Shown one piece after another: positions 7,992 to 16,390 of a stretch of DNA of 64,000 bases (position 1 is its first letter; each line of letters starts with the position of its first letter). Where the stretch lies: the NCBI RefSeq assembly GCF_000281975.1, contig NZ_AKKE01000069.1, forward strand, positions 1-64,000. Reading direction: 5' to 3'. This DNA is from Novosphingobium sp. AP12 (GTDB lineage: Bacteria; Pseudomonadota; Alphaproteobacteria; Sphingomonadales; Sphingomonadaceae). The notes beneath the pieces were generated by a model. It was not told the DNA's origin, made no database searches, and was given only the letters and a program-made list of their open reading frames with translations. Made by a program: the position numbers and the translations under genes.

Positions 7992-8498
7992 CTAGCCCAG
8001 CGCCTTCGCGAAGCCGATCCGCCCTGCCCGCTCCTCCTGGTGGAGCGAGACGAGGTCGAGCTGGAACACCATGTCCTCCATCGGCGTCTGGACGCGCGGG
8101 TTGCCGGTCCAGAACACCACGCGGCAGGTGCGTTTCTCGATCCGCCAGCCCTCGGGAGTGCGCACCAGGCTATCGTCGTAATAACCGGTGCCGTCCCACA
8201 CCGGAGGATCACCCGCGGCATGCCGGACAAGCCGCCAGCTCCCGTAAGTATGGGCCGAGGCGCGGTCGCCCGCCACTTTGACGAGGTGGTTGGTCATCAT
8301 GTGCTGGGTGGCGTCGAACAGTTCGTGGAACGCGCCGAAGTCGGCCTTGAACCGCTCACGGTCGGTCCAGCTGGAGGTCGGGCCGTAGTCGGCGTCGACG
8401 CCGGGCGTGAATATCCGGTCGAACAGGTCCCAGCGGCGGGTGTCCATGGCGAACCCGTATAGGTTCAGCAGTTCGACGATGTCCTCGCGGTCGGCCAT
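7992..8498 (-). CDS. NTF2-like / SnoaL-like domain protein, 168 aa
   Basis: This alpha+beta barrel protein is of the type found among limonene-epoxide hydrolases, ketosteroid isomerases, aromatic-ring dioxygenase beta subunits and scytalone dehydratases. The pattern is typical of the SnoaL_4 subgroup. An N-terminal helix MADREDIVELLNLYGFAMD precedes WDLFDRIFTPGVDADYG, HMMTNHLVKVAG, a strand with WDGTGYYDDSLVRTPEGW and a C-terminal RTCRVVFWTGN. It sits 11 bases downstream of the dehydratase-like gene and shares its operon. The catalytic activity cannot be assigned; isomerase, hydratase or hydrolase roles in a degradation pathway are all possible. Confidence 0.8.
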   Translation of the reverse strand: MADREDIVELLNLYGFAMDTRRWDLFDRIFTPGVDADYGPTSSWTDRERFKADFGAFHELFDATQHMMTNHLVKVAGDRASAHTYGSWRLVRHAAGDPPVWDGTGYYDDSLVRTPEGWRIEKRTCRVVFWTGNPRVQTPMEDMVFQLDLVSLHQEERAGRIGFAKALG

Positions 8499-8509
8499 GG
8501 CGGTTCCTT

Positions 8510-9688
8510 TCAGCGCGGCAGCGAGACGGTGGCGGTGCCCTTGAGGATCGTCGCGCCTTCCTGCGTGGTCATGCGGGTCTCGACCGTGACGACCGGCAGG
8601 CCGAAAGCGCTGGTCTCCTGCTTGTCGACCACCGTGGCGTCCACATAGGTCACGTCGCCTTCGAAGGCGGGGCTGCGGAACTGGGTCTTGGAGTGCCAGA
8701 TAAAACCGTCGACCCCGGCCCAGTAGGCCACCGTATCCAGGTGCCAGGCGTTCATCGACGAGCCGTAGCCATAGACCCCGCCCATGCCGACCTTCTCGCC
8801 CTTCTCGGCATTGATATGGCCCGAGCTGGGGCCGTGGAACAGGCCGTCTCCGTGGCGCGGATCGATCTTGCGGGCCTCGAAGTCGTAGGACATGTCGTCG
8901 GCGAAACCGGCGTCCTCGGTGGCGGGATCGTAGACGCCCTCGGGCACGTTCCAGCGCCATGTCCCCCAGATGTTCTGGCGGTGCGCGCGGCATTCGAGCG
9001 CGAAGGTCACCCGGCTGTGCGGACCGATCACGCGGCGCGGCAGCGGGTCGCCGACCTTCACCTCGCTCCACAGCGGCGAGACGCCCGAGCGCCCTGCCCT
9101 GATCCAGTCGAGCCGCACCTTCGCAACTTCCTCGAGCTCCGAGCGCGACCAGAGCTTGGGCGGCACGTTGCCCTTGTCGTACACCTTGCGCTTGGCCGCC
9201 TCCTCCACGAGGTAGCGGATCGAAGTGGCCCGCTCCTTGGCGACGAGGGCGCCGTGCTGGTTGCGGTGGACGGTGTCGCCGTCGGCGAACATCGTCGGCC
9301 CGGCAAAGCTTGTGTCGGCGATCTTGTACCCCGCGAAGCTGCGCTCCTGCGTCAGCTTGTCGCCGGGGCGGACGGGGGTGCCGTAGAACCACCACTCCTC
9401 GCCCGCGAAGATCAGGTGCGACCCGGGGATCTTGCCCACGCACGAGGGGTGGCAGCCGTGGCCGTAGTCCATCGCCACGGTGAAGCTCTGCGGCGCGACG
9501 ATGCCGCCGAACCTGCTCGCCCGGGCGTACTGCTCGTCCCAGTGGAGCGGGTTGGCATAGTCCATCGCCTGTACCCAGCGGCGGATGTCGGTCGCGTTGC
9601 AGGGGTCGTAGAACTCCGCGAAGATGACGGGCTTGCCCACCCACTTGTCGACATCGCTGGTATCCAGGGTGACGTCACCTTCGGCCAT
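8510..9688 (-). CDS. FAS1-like dehydratase (two hot-dog domains), 392 aa
   Basis: The length and layout match fused MaoC-like proteins that act as (R)-hydroxyacyl-CoA hydratase/dehydratases or acyl-CoA thioester binders. The N-terminal half has PLHWDEQYARASRFGGIVAPQ, the hot-dog segment where the substrate gate normally lies, and HLIFAGEEWWFYGTPVRPGD. The C-terminal half has GPHSRVTFALECRAHRQNIWG and GPSSGHINAEKGEK. It is the first gene of a minus-strand operon with the SnoaL-like and MFS genes and is divergent from the SDR at 9936. A diverged full-length paralogue lies at 39344-40507. Confidence 0.8.
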   Translation of the reverse strand: MAEGDVTLDTSDVDKWVGKPVIFAEFYDPCNATDIRRWVQAMDYANPLHWDEQYARASRFGGIVAPQSFTVAMDYGHGCHPSCVGKIPGSHLIFAGEEWWFYGTPVRPGDKLTQERSFAGYKIADTSFAGPTMFADGDTVHRNQHGALVAKERATSIRYLVEEAAKRKVYDKGNVPPKLWSRSELEEVAKVRLDWIRAGRSGVSPLWSEVKVGDPLPRRVIGPHSRVTFALECRAHRQNIWGTWRWNVPEGVYDPATEDAGFADDMSYDFEARKIDPRHGDGLFHGPSSGHINAEKGEKVGMGGVYGYGSSMNAWHLDTVAYWAGVDGFIWHSKTQFRSPAFEGDVTYVDATVVDKQETSAFGLPVVTVETRMTTQEGATILKGTATVSLPR

Positions 9689-9935
9689 CGTTCATCCGTC
9701 CCGTATCGTTGAGCTTCGCTCTTTCGCGGCGCCATCCAAGGCGCGCTCGCCCGCAGGCGCAAGAGCATCGGCAGCGCGTGCAAGCGCGATTGCCGATGCG
9801 GACCAGTGGGGATCGCGCCGCCTCCGCAGGGGCGATACTTGCAGTGGGTTAGCATCGTCGTTTCGACATCTGTCCACTCCCTGCGGTAGCGAGGCCAGCA
9901 TACGATTCGAGCAGAGTTCGGGGAGACACATTCCA

Positions 9936-10730
9936 ATGCAGATCGACAACAGCCTCGCAGCCATCGTCACCGGCGGCGCCTCGGGTCTCGGCCGCGCCAG
10001 CGCGCAGGCTCTGGCGGACGCGGGCGTCAAGGTCGCCATCTTCGACATCAGCGAGGAAGCCGGTGAGGCGTTCGCGGCCGAGATCGGCGGCGTCTTCTGC
10101 AACGTCAACATCATGGACGAGGACAGCGTCGAGGCCGGCTTCGCCAAGGCCCGCGCGGCCCACGGGCAGGAGCGCATCGTCGTTCACTGCGCGGTCGTGG
10201 CCGGCGGCGGCAAGACCGTCTCGTTCGACAAGAAGACCGGCGCGTACAAGCGCACCGCCACCGAGCAGATTTCCAAGTCGGCCGAGGGCATCTTCACCGC
10301 CTCGTACCGCGTCGCCTCGATCGCGGCGCTGGGCATGGCCAATGCCGACCCGCTCAACGACGACGGCGAGCGCGGGGCGATTATCCTGACCTCCTCGGCT
10401 GCGGCGCAGGACGGCCAGGTCGGCCAGGTCGCCTACGGCGGCGGCAAGGGCGCGGTGAACGCCATGGTCCTACCGATGGCGCGCGACCTCATGGACCTCG
10501 GCATCCGCGTCAACGCGATCATGCCCGGCACGTTCGCCACCCCGCCGATGCTGCGCGTCAAGGAGCACGCGCCCGAGGTCTACGACAACCTCGGCAAGGC
10601 CGTCCCCTTCCCCCGCCGCCTCGGCAAGCCGGAGGAGTTCGGGTCCTTCGTACTAGAACTGGCGCGCAACACCTACTTCAACGGCCAGTGCATCCGCCTC
10701 GACGGCGCGATCCGCATGCCGCCGAAGTAA
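9936..10730 (+). CDS. SDR family oxidoreductase, HSD10-like, 264 aa
   Basis: This is a Rossmann-fold short-chain dehydrogenase. The cofactor loop TGGASGLG is at residues 12-19, and an acidic residue after strand 2 (IFDISE) suggests NAD(H). The catalytic serine is around residue 154 (ILTSSAAAQ), with Tyr167 and Lys171 in YGGGK. The usual NNAG motif is replaced by HCAVVAGG. The layout resembles type-II 3-hydroxyacyl-CoA dehydrogenase (HSD17B10). The start at 9936 follows GGGGAGACAC. It diverges from the dehydratase-like gene across about 250 bases, consistent with a shared beta-oxidation-like pathway. Confidence 0.85.
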   Translation: MQIDNSLAAIVTGGASGLGRASAQALADAGVKVAIFDISEEAGEAFAAEIGGVFCNVNIMDEDSVEAGFAKARAAHGQERIVVHCAVVAGGGKTVSFDKKTGAYKRTATEQISKSAEGIFTASYRVASIAALGMANADPLNDDGERGAIILTSSAAAQDGQVGQVAYGGGKGAVNAMVLPMARDLMDLGIRVNAIMPGTFATPPMLRVKEHAPEVYDNLGKAVPFPRRLGKPEEFGSFVLELARNTYFNGQCIRLDGAIRMPPK

Positions 10731-10754
10731 AGGCGCCTCGCATAGACATCGGGA

Positions 10755-10784
10755 GGGGCCGCGCCGTCAGCGCGGCCCCTTTTC
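10755..10784 (+). terminator. Rho-independent terminator after the SDR gene
   Basis: A perfect 9-bp GC stem (GGGGCCGCG / CGCGGCCCC) with loop CCGTCAG is followed by TTTTCGTT. It separates the SDR from the convergent SnoaL-like gene. Confidence 0.8.
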
Positions 10785-10794
10785 GTTGCCCGGC

Positions 10795-11250
10795 TCAGGA
10801 TTCCCGAGGGAGCGGACGGCTGTCGTAGATCAGATAGCTCAGCTGCGTCTCGGCGATCCGCCAGCGGCCGTCGGCACATCGCCGATACCGTTCGCGGTAG
10901 TGGCCGTAGCCGGTGTGCCCGGTCTCGCCGACGGCAGCGCGGCGGTTATCGGCCATCTCGACCCGGTCGTTCATCGCCCAGACCACGCTGGCGCCGTTTC
11001 CATCCGCGTCGATCGCGATTTCGGGGTTGTGGACGTGGTGCGCGGTGCGGGCATGCTCGATGGACCCGCGCACGTAGCGGATCGCCTCGTCGCGGCCCTC
11101 CACGCGCTTCCCGCCGGCGGGCGAGGTATCGAGCACGAGGTCGTCGACGAAGCAGTCCGCCCAGCCGTCCCAGTCCTTGGTGTCCATCAGACGGCAGTAC
11201 CGCGCCTTGGTTTCGCAGATCGCGAGCCAGTCGGAAAACGCGATGGTCAT
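10795..11250 (-). CDS. NTF2-like / SnoaL-like domain protein, 151 aa
   Basis: A second NTF2-fold protein in the same accessory block. The start MTIAFSDWLAICETKARYCRLMD gives the N-terminal helix; RLMDTKDWDGWADCFVDDLVLD forms the first barrel turn. The segment GRDEAIRYVRGSIEHARTAHHVHNPEI carries conserved His residues that in this family line the pocket. The C-terminal strand is GRWRIAETQLSYLIYDS. It lies 23 bases downstream of the SDR at 11274 in the CocE-SDR-SnoaL run. It is distinct from the first NTF2-like protein at 7992, so this is not a simple recent duplication. Its reaction is unknown. Confidence 0.8.
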   Translation of the reverse strand: MTIAFSDWLAICETKARYCRLMDTKDWDGWADCFVDDLVLDTSPAGGKRVEGRDEAIRYVRGSIEHARTAHHVHNPEIAIDADGNGASVVWAMNDRVEMADNRRAAVGETGHTGYGHYRERYRRCADGRWRIAETQLSYLIYDSRPLPRES

Positions 11251-11273
11251 GGTTTACCTCCCCTCATTGTCGC

Positions 11274-12023
11274 TCAGGTGATCGTGAAGCCGCCGTCCAC
11301 CGCAAGCACCTGATTGGTGACGCGCGCGGCCATCGGGGTCGCGAAGAACAGCACGGCGGAGGCAATGTCGCGCGGGGTGCAGGTGCCGAGCGGCGGGCGG
11401 CGGTTGCCGGGGCCGACCGGCGGCGGGCCTTCAGCGCCGATCGCTCCGGGCGTGCCTACGCCGCCGGGCAGCACGGTGTTGACGGTGATGCCATGCTCCG
11501 CAAGCTCGAACGCTGCCGAGGTGGTGAGCGCGGCGATCGCGCCCTTGCTCGCGGTGTAGGCGGCGAGGCCCTGCACGAACTGGCCGACGAGCCCGGACGA
11601 GGCGCAGTTGACGATGCGCCCTCCAGCGCCGCCCGCGATCATCGCGCGCGCGACTTCGCGGATCATCAGGAACGGTGCGCGCGCGTTGACGGCGTTGATC
11701 CGCTCCCAATGCGCGGCAGTGGCATTGAGCAGCATCTCGCGGTGCTGGAGCCCGGCGTTGTTGACGAGCAGCCAGGGCGCGCCGTGCCGCCCGACGACCT
11801 CGGCGCAGGCCGCGACGATCGAGGCTTCGTCGGTGAGGTCGACGGCGACGAAATCCGCCGCCGCGCCCTCTTCGATCCGGGCGCGCGCACCGCCCTCGTC
11901 GCGGTCGGTGATGACCACGCGGGCGCCGGCTTCGGTGAGCACTTCGCAGATGCCCGCGCCGATGCCGCTCGCCCCGCCGGTGACGAGCGCGACGCGGCCC
12001 GCCAGATCGAATGCTGCGCTCAT
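11274..12023 (-). CDS. SDR family NAD-dependent oxidoreductase, 249 aa
   Basis: This is a classical SDR. The dinucleotide loop TGGASGIG is at residues 15-22, and Asp40 after strand 2 favours NAD over NADP. The structural motif LLVNNAG is present, a serine in NCASSG is the catalytic candidate, and Tyr156/Lys160 form YTASK. The C-terminal substrate region contains a proline-rich insertion (AEGPPPVGPGNRRPPLG) that varies between family members. It follows the CocE-type hydrolase by 42 bases and precedes the SnoaL-like gene, so a small catabolic operon is likely. The substrate may be a hydroxy or keto intermediate of the same pathway. Confidence 0.87.
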   Translation of the reverse strand: MSAAFDLAGRVALVTGGASGIGAGICEVLTEAGARVVITDRDEGGARARIEEGAAADFVAVDLTDEASIVAACAEVVGRHGAPWLLVNNAGLQHREMLLNATAAHWERINAVNARAPFLMIREVARAMIAGGAGGRIVNCASSGLVGQFVQGLAAYTASKGAIAALTTSAAFELAEHGITVNTVLPGGVGTPGAIGAEGPPPVGPGNRRPPLGTCTPRDIASAVLFFATPMAARVTNQVLAVDGGFTIT

Positions 12024-12065
12024 TCATCCACTCCCCGTTTCGGCGGGGAGTGGATCTCCCCTGCC

Positions 12066-13973
12066 TCAGTCCTGCGCGACCGGAAGCCAGACGGCGCTGG
12101 CCGAGTCGCCGCCCCAATGTATCGTCTCGGTCGCCTTCACATAGTCCCCAGGCTTCGCTTCCATGATGGACGGCACCCAGCTCTGCGGGTTGCGGTCGTA
12201 GAGCGGGAAGAGGCTGGACTGGACCTGCACCATGATCTTGTGGCCCGGCAGGAAGACGTGGTCGACGTTGGGCAGTGCCCACTTGAAGTCGTAGACCTTG
12301 CCCGGCTCCAGCGGCTGCGGCTTGTCGAAGCCGCCCACGTAGCGGCCGCGGAAGATCTCGATGCCGATGCCCAGCTGGTAGCCGGCCATCGTGGGGTCGG
12401 CGCTGTTCTCGGCCGGGTAGACGTCGATCAGCTTGACCACGTAGTCGCTGTCGCGCCCGCTGGTCGCCGCGCGCAGGTCCACCTTGGGTGCGCCCTTGAT
12501 GTGCAGCGGCTTGTCGAGCACGCCGGTCGAGTAGCTGAGCACGTCGGTGCGCCCGTCGACGAAGCGCTGGTCGTGGACGAGCCAGGTCTTCCACTCATCG
12601 CCCGACATGGTGATCGGGCGCGGCAGCATCGGCACGGGCTTGGCGGGGTCGGAGACGTAAGCGTCGGTGCCCGCCTGCGGCTTGCTCCACGACAGGCCGG
12701 AGTTCGCAGCCAGATACAGCGGTGTATAGGTGCCCGCGGGCCACTGCTGCGACACCTCCCAGCGGTTCTCGCCGGTCGCATAAGTCAGCACCGGCGGCGT
12801 GTCGCAGGCCGGCGCGTTGGTCTTGAGGTGGCAGTCGAGGAACGGCTTCATGTACTGCTTGCGGAACTGCAGGCCGGTGTCACCCTCCCACTTCAGGGGC
12901 CCGAGCGAGCGCGCCTCGTAGTTCACCTGGGAGTGACGCCACGGGCCGATCACCAGGCTCACGTTATCGGCGCCGTTCGCCTTGAGCGCGTGGTAGACCG
13001 CCGGCGCGCCGTAGCTGTCCTCCTGGTCCCACTGGCCGACGACGAGCATGGTCGGCACGGTCAGCTTGCGCGCGCCCAGCAGCTTGTCGACCGCCTGGCC
13101 CTGCCACCATGCGTCGTAGCTCGGATGCTCGAGCACCTTGCGCACCACCGGCAGGTCGGTGAGACCGTAAGCCTTGGCATAGTCCATCGCCGAGCCGACC
13201 GAGAGGTAGTGCGAGTAATCGTCGCCGGTCCCGCGCGGGACCGAGCCGCCACCCTTCTTGACCGTCTGGCCGAGGTCGTAGTCGAGGCCCATGGTGCGGA
13301 AGGCGCCGTTGTGGAACCAGTCGTCGCCCATCCAGCCGTCGACCATCGGGCTCTGCGGCACCGAAGCCTTGAGCGCCGGGTGCGGATCGACCAGCGCCAT
13401 CAGCGAGGTGAAGCCAAGGTACGACGAGCCGGTGATGCCGACCTTGCCGTTGCTCTCCTTCACGTTCTTCACCAGCCAGTCGATCGTGTCGTAGGCGTCG
13501 GTCGCGTGATCGACCTTGGTCTTGTTCAGCGGACCGCGCAGCGGGCGGTTCATCACGTAGTCGCCCTCGGACCCGTCGAGCCCGCGCACGTCCTGGTAGA
13601 CGCGGATATAGCCGTCGTTGACGAACTCGGCGTCGGCGACGGGCAGGATTTCCTCGATCTTCTGGCTGCGGTTGCGGCTGGTCATCCCGTCCGCGTTGTA
13701 GGGGGTGCGGCTGAGCAGGATCGGGCCGTCGGTGGTGCCCTTGCGGTAGACGATGACGGTGTAGAGCTTCTTGCCGTCGCGCATCGGCACCATCACGACC
13801 TTGCGCACGTAGTCCGCCTGGGGGCGCACCCAGTCGTAGGACTTCACCTGCTCGTTCATCATGGTGTCGGTGGGAGTCGCCCCGTCCTGCGCGGCGGCAG
13901 CGTGGGGCACGGCGATGGCGAGCGCGAGCGAGGTCAGTGCCAGGCTCGCGACGTTCCTGGTCTTTTTGTTCAT
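12066..13973 (-). CDS. Exported CocE/NonD family alpha/beta hydrolase, 635 aa
   Basis: Members cleave esters and amides: cocaine esterase, alpha-amino-acid ester hydrolase and glutaryl-7-ACA acylase. The N-terminus is a signal peptide (LALTSLALAIAVPHAAAAQ). The hydrolase domain contains RTPYN (oxyanion-hole Tyr), QDVRG, and the nucleophile Ser184 in GSSYLG. The likely acid Asp is in GQWDQEDSYGAP and the His in GPWRHSQ. The C-terminal jelly-roll (X-Pro dipeptidyl-peptidase C-terminal type) includes LPGHKIMVQVQSSLFP. The ATG at 13973 gives a full-length enzyme. It leads a run with an SDR and a SnoaL-like protein, suggesting periplasmic release of an acid or alcohol that is then oxidised. Confidence 0.9.
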   Translation of the reverse strand: MNKKTRNVASLALTSLALAIAVPHAAAAQDGATPTDTMMNEQVKSYDWVRPQADYVRKVVMVPMRDGKKLYTVIVYRKGTTDGPILLSRTPYNADGMTSRNRSQKIEEILPVADAEFVNDGYIRVYQDVRGLDGSEGDYVMNRPLRGPLNKTKVDHATDAYDTIDWLVKNVKESNGKVGITGSSYLGFTSLMALVDPHPALKASVPQSPMVDGWMGDDWFHNGAFRTMGLDYDLGQTVKKGGGSVPRGTGDDYSHYLSVGSAMDYAKAYGLTDLPVVRKVLEHPSYDAWWQGQAVDKLLGARKLTVPTMLVVGQWDQEDSYGAPAVYHALKANGADNVSLVIGPWRHSQVNYEARSLGPLKWEGDTGLQFRKQYMKPFLDCHLKTNAPACDTPPVLTYATGENRWEVSQQWPAGTYTPLYLAANSGLSWSKPQAGTDAYVSDPAKPVPMLPRPITMSGDEWKTWLVHDQRFVDGRTDVLSYSTGVLDKPLHIKGAPKVDLRAATSGRDSDYVVKLIDVYPAENSADPTMAGYQLGIGIEIFRGRYVGGFDKPQPLEPGKVYDFKWALPNVDHVFLPGHKIMVQVQSSLFPLYDRNPQSWVPSIMEAKPGDYVKATETIHWGGDSASAVWLPVAQD

Positions 13974-14163
13974 GGCGCTTGGGTGCCCCGGCGACGGGAG
14001 CGGGTCAAGAGGCCAGGCGTGCGCCAGATGCGATGGATGTGGAGGATCGGGACGGCGCCCGGAGGGACCGTCACCCGGGGGAAGCTCCTGCCCATTTCTC
14101 CGGATGGATTGCGTGTCATCCCCGCCGCTAGGCTGCCTGCGGACTGCCGCTGGCGAGGATGAC

Positions 14164-15192
14164 GTGTTGATACAGAGTAGCACGGCCGGACATCCTGCCC
14201 TCGGGCTCGCCTCGCGCAACCCTCCGGCGGCGAGCCCGGAGCAATCCGCCCGCAATCTCGGCATCGATGCCTTGCGGTATGGGCTGGCGTTCCTGGTCGT
14301 GTTGCTCCACGCCCTGCCCGGCGATCCCGAGCCCGGCTGGGCCGTGACGACCCAGTTCGCCTGCCGGGCGGCCGTGCCGTTCTTCTTCGTCACGAGTGGC
14401 TATTTCCTGCCGCGAGCGCCGAGCCCGGCCCTGGATTTCGTGCGGAAGACGGCCATGCGGATCGTGCCGGTCTACGCGCTGTGGATGGCCATCTACTTCC
14501 TGTATTTCACGCTCAACCCGGTCGGCACGCTCATCGCCCGGCCGCAGGACCTGATTTCCGGAGGCGGGGCGTTCCACCTCTGGTTCCTGCCTGCCCTGGG
14601 TTTCGGAATGGTATCGGTCGGACTGGGCATGCGGATCGCCGGCCCTTGGGCCACCGGCCTTGCCTGCCTCGGACTTGCGGTGATCGGCATCGCCACCAGC
14701 AGCTATGCGCCGTTCATCGATCCTGCCATGGAGCCGCGGCGCGGCGGGCTGCTGATCGCCCCGCTGCTCATCTTCGCCGGCCACATGGCCGCGCTGCACG
14801 GGCTGCGCATGAAGCCTCTCCACGCCGCTGGCCTGTTCGCTGCCGCCAACCTGCTGGTAGCGGCCGAGGAGCATTTTATCCGCGCTGCCACTCAGGCGAC
14901 CCAGCTCGCAAGCCATGACTTCGTGGCATCGACGATCCCGCTCGGCATGTCGCTGTTTCTCGTCGCGCAGTCGCTACCGGCGAGCCGGCTGATCACGGCA
15001 TGCGCCAGCTTCGGCAAGCTGAGCCTGGGCATCTATGCATCCCACCTCATGATCCTGCTGACGCTCTCCCGCTTCACCGACAGGGCCACTGCCCCGGAGG
15101 CTTTCGCGCTGGCGCTCGCCACGTTCCTGGCCGCGACCGTACTGGTTCTGGCCATGCGCCGGTCCAGACGGCTGGCCCGGTTCGTCGGCTAG
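14164..15192 (+). CDS. Acyltransferase family membrane protein, about 342 aa
   Basis: This is an acyltransferase_3 (OafA/YrhL-like) integral membrane protein with about ten hydrophobic segments. These enzymes O-acylate polysaccharides, lipids or peptides at the inner membrane. The key features are NLGIDALRYGLAFLVVLLHA, which contains the conserved R and a His near the first membrane segment, FFFVTSGYFLPR, and FHLWFLPAL. No ATG has a good ribosome-binding site. I favour GTG at 14164, which follows GGCGAGGA; TTG 14167 or ATG 14104 are possible. It stands alone between minus-strand genes, so its link to the neighbouring catabolic genes is uncertain. Confidence 0.8.
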   Translation: MLIQSSTAGHPALGLASRNPPAASPEQSARNLGIDALRYGLAFLVVLLHALPGDPEPGWAVTTQFACRAAVPFFFVTSGYFLPRAPSPALDFVRKTAMRIVPVYALWMAIYFLYFTLNPVGTLIARPQDLISGGGAFHLWFLPALGFGMVSVGLGMRIAGPWATGLACLGLAVIGIATSSYAPFIDPAMEPRRGGLLIAPLLIFAGHMAALHGLRMKPLHAAGLFAAANLLVAAEEHFIRAATQATQLASHDFVASTIPLGMSLFLVAQSLPASRLITACASFGKLSLGIYASHLMILLTLSRFTDRATAPEAFALALATFLAATVLVLAMRRSRRLARFVG

Positions 15193-15196
15193 CTCC

Positions 15197-16252
15197 TCAG
15201 GCGACCTTCAGGCGCCGTCGCATCGTCGCCTCGTCCATAATCGGCGTGCCGCGCAGGTGGCCGAGGCGTACGCCCGTGCAGGTCATCTTGAAGTGGGTGA
15301 ATTCCTCGTACCATTCGAGGCCATCGGAGGACTTTCCGCTGATGTCCTCCCACAGCGCGATCGTCTCGGCGCGGGTGCCCATGCCTTCGAGGTAGGCACC
15401 GTGGCTGGAGGTCCTGCCGTGCATGGTCTCGGCCAGCGTGCAGAACCATGCGAGGTCGTGCAGCGCGCCGCCAAGCGAAGGCTGCTCCCAGTCCATCACC
15501 GCGACCACCTTGAAGTCCTCGTCGAACATCATGTTGCCGATGCGCGCGTCGCCCCAGACGAGACCCTCGGGATCGTGCGCGGGCTTCTCCGCTTCCAGCC
15601 GAGCCAGCGCATCGCGCAGCACCGGCTGCGGCGCCGTTTCCTCGAGCCATGCGGTGAAGCGCTGGTACTTGTCCCACTCCTGCGCCCAGCCCTGCGGGGC
15701 GTGGTCCGGGCCTTTGAGGAAGCCGACCTTGGAGACTGGTACGCGCTGGATCAGGGCGAGTTGCTCCACCGCGCCCTCCCACAGGGTCCGGCGCTGCGTG
15801 GGCGTCGCGTCTCGCAGCCAGCCTTCGCGCGCATAGGGCGGGATCGAGACGGGCACGCGGCCCTGCTTCTTCTCCATCACGAAGAAGGCGTTGCCGAGGA
15901 TTTCAGGGTCTTCCTCGAACCACAGAGGCCGGGCGACCCGGACCTCCCCTTCTTCGGCGAGGAGCTTCATCACCTGGTACTGCTCGTCGAACAGGTTGTC
16001 CGGGAAGACGGTGAAGCTGCGGGGCTTGATGCGCACGACGCATCCCTGCGCGTGTTCCCGTCCGCCTTCACTCCAATGCGCGTCGAACAGCACCGTCTCG
16101 TGGCTCTGCCCGGCGCCGCGCGGATAGGCGAGGTTGGTGATGGTGATGCCGCTCGCGCCGGGCAGCTTGCCCGAAAGCCAGTGCGCCAGGCGCCCGGCCA
16201 GTTCCTCAAGATCCCGCGTTTCCGGGGCAACGATCACGTCCGACACAGCCAC
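15197..16252 (-). CDS. APH-fold phosphotransferase (ACAD10/LvaA-like kinase), 351 aa
   Basis: This is a protein-kinase-like small-molecule kinase of the PF01636 family. The ATP lysine is probably in VVRIKP near residue 76. The catalytic loop is GDARIGNMMFD, with Asp235 and Asn240, where Asp replaces nothing essential but the usual preceding His is a Gly. The metal Asp254 is in VMDWEQP. Relatives include the kinase half of ACAD10/11 and Pseudomonas LvaA, which phosphorylate the hydroxyl of 4-hydroxyacyl-CoA. It shares the strand with an IclR regulator and a CoA ligase. A perfect inverted repeat sits 41-58 bases upstream. The substrate is inferred from context only. Confidence 0.83.
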   Translation of the reverse strand: MAVSDVIVAPETRDLEELAGRLAHWLSGKLPGASGITITNLAYPRGAGQSHETVLFDAHWSEGGREHAQGCVVRIKPRSFTVFPDNLFDEQYQVMKLLAEEGEVRVARPLWFEEDPEILGNAFFVMEKKQGRVPVSIPPYAREGWLRDATPTQRRTLWEGAVEQLALIQRVPVSKVGFLKGPDHAPQGWAQEWDKYQRFTAWLEETAPQPVLRDALARLEAEKPAHDPEGLVWGDARIGNMMFDEDFKVVAVMDWEQPSLGGALHDLAWFCTLAETMHGRTSSHGAYLEGMGTRAETIALWEDISGKSSDGLEWYEEFTHFKMTCTGVRLGHLRGTPIMDEATMRRRLKVA

Positions 16253-16292
16253 TCTCCCGCTTTTCGCCGACGTCGCCGCATAAGTTCGACAT

Positions 16293-16310
16293 GGCGAATT
16301 TGTTTTCGCC
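16293..16310. promoter_or_regulatory. Inverted repeat upstream of the kinase gene
   Basis: GGCGAA-N6-TTCGCC is a perfect 6-bp inverted repeat, 41-58 bases before the kinase start at 16252 and downstream of the iclR stop. Its position fits an operator, possibly for the adjacent IclR protein. Confidence 0.45.
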
Positions 16311-16390
16311 TATTTGATATGACGACAACAAGGCGGGGTCAAGCGAAGCGCACCTCGCCCGAGCGGGATTTCAGGAGTGGAAAGTCTAGC

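Noticed and set aside
11493..14162. An 889-codon + strand frame over the CocE hydrolase and SDR
   Set aside because: Antisense to two genes with complete catalytic motifs; the product has no recognisable domain.
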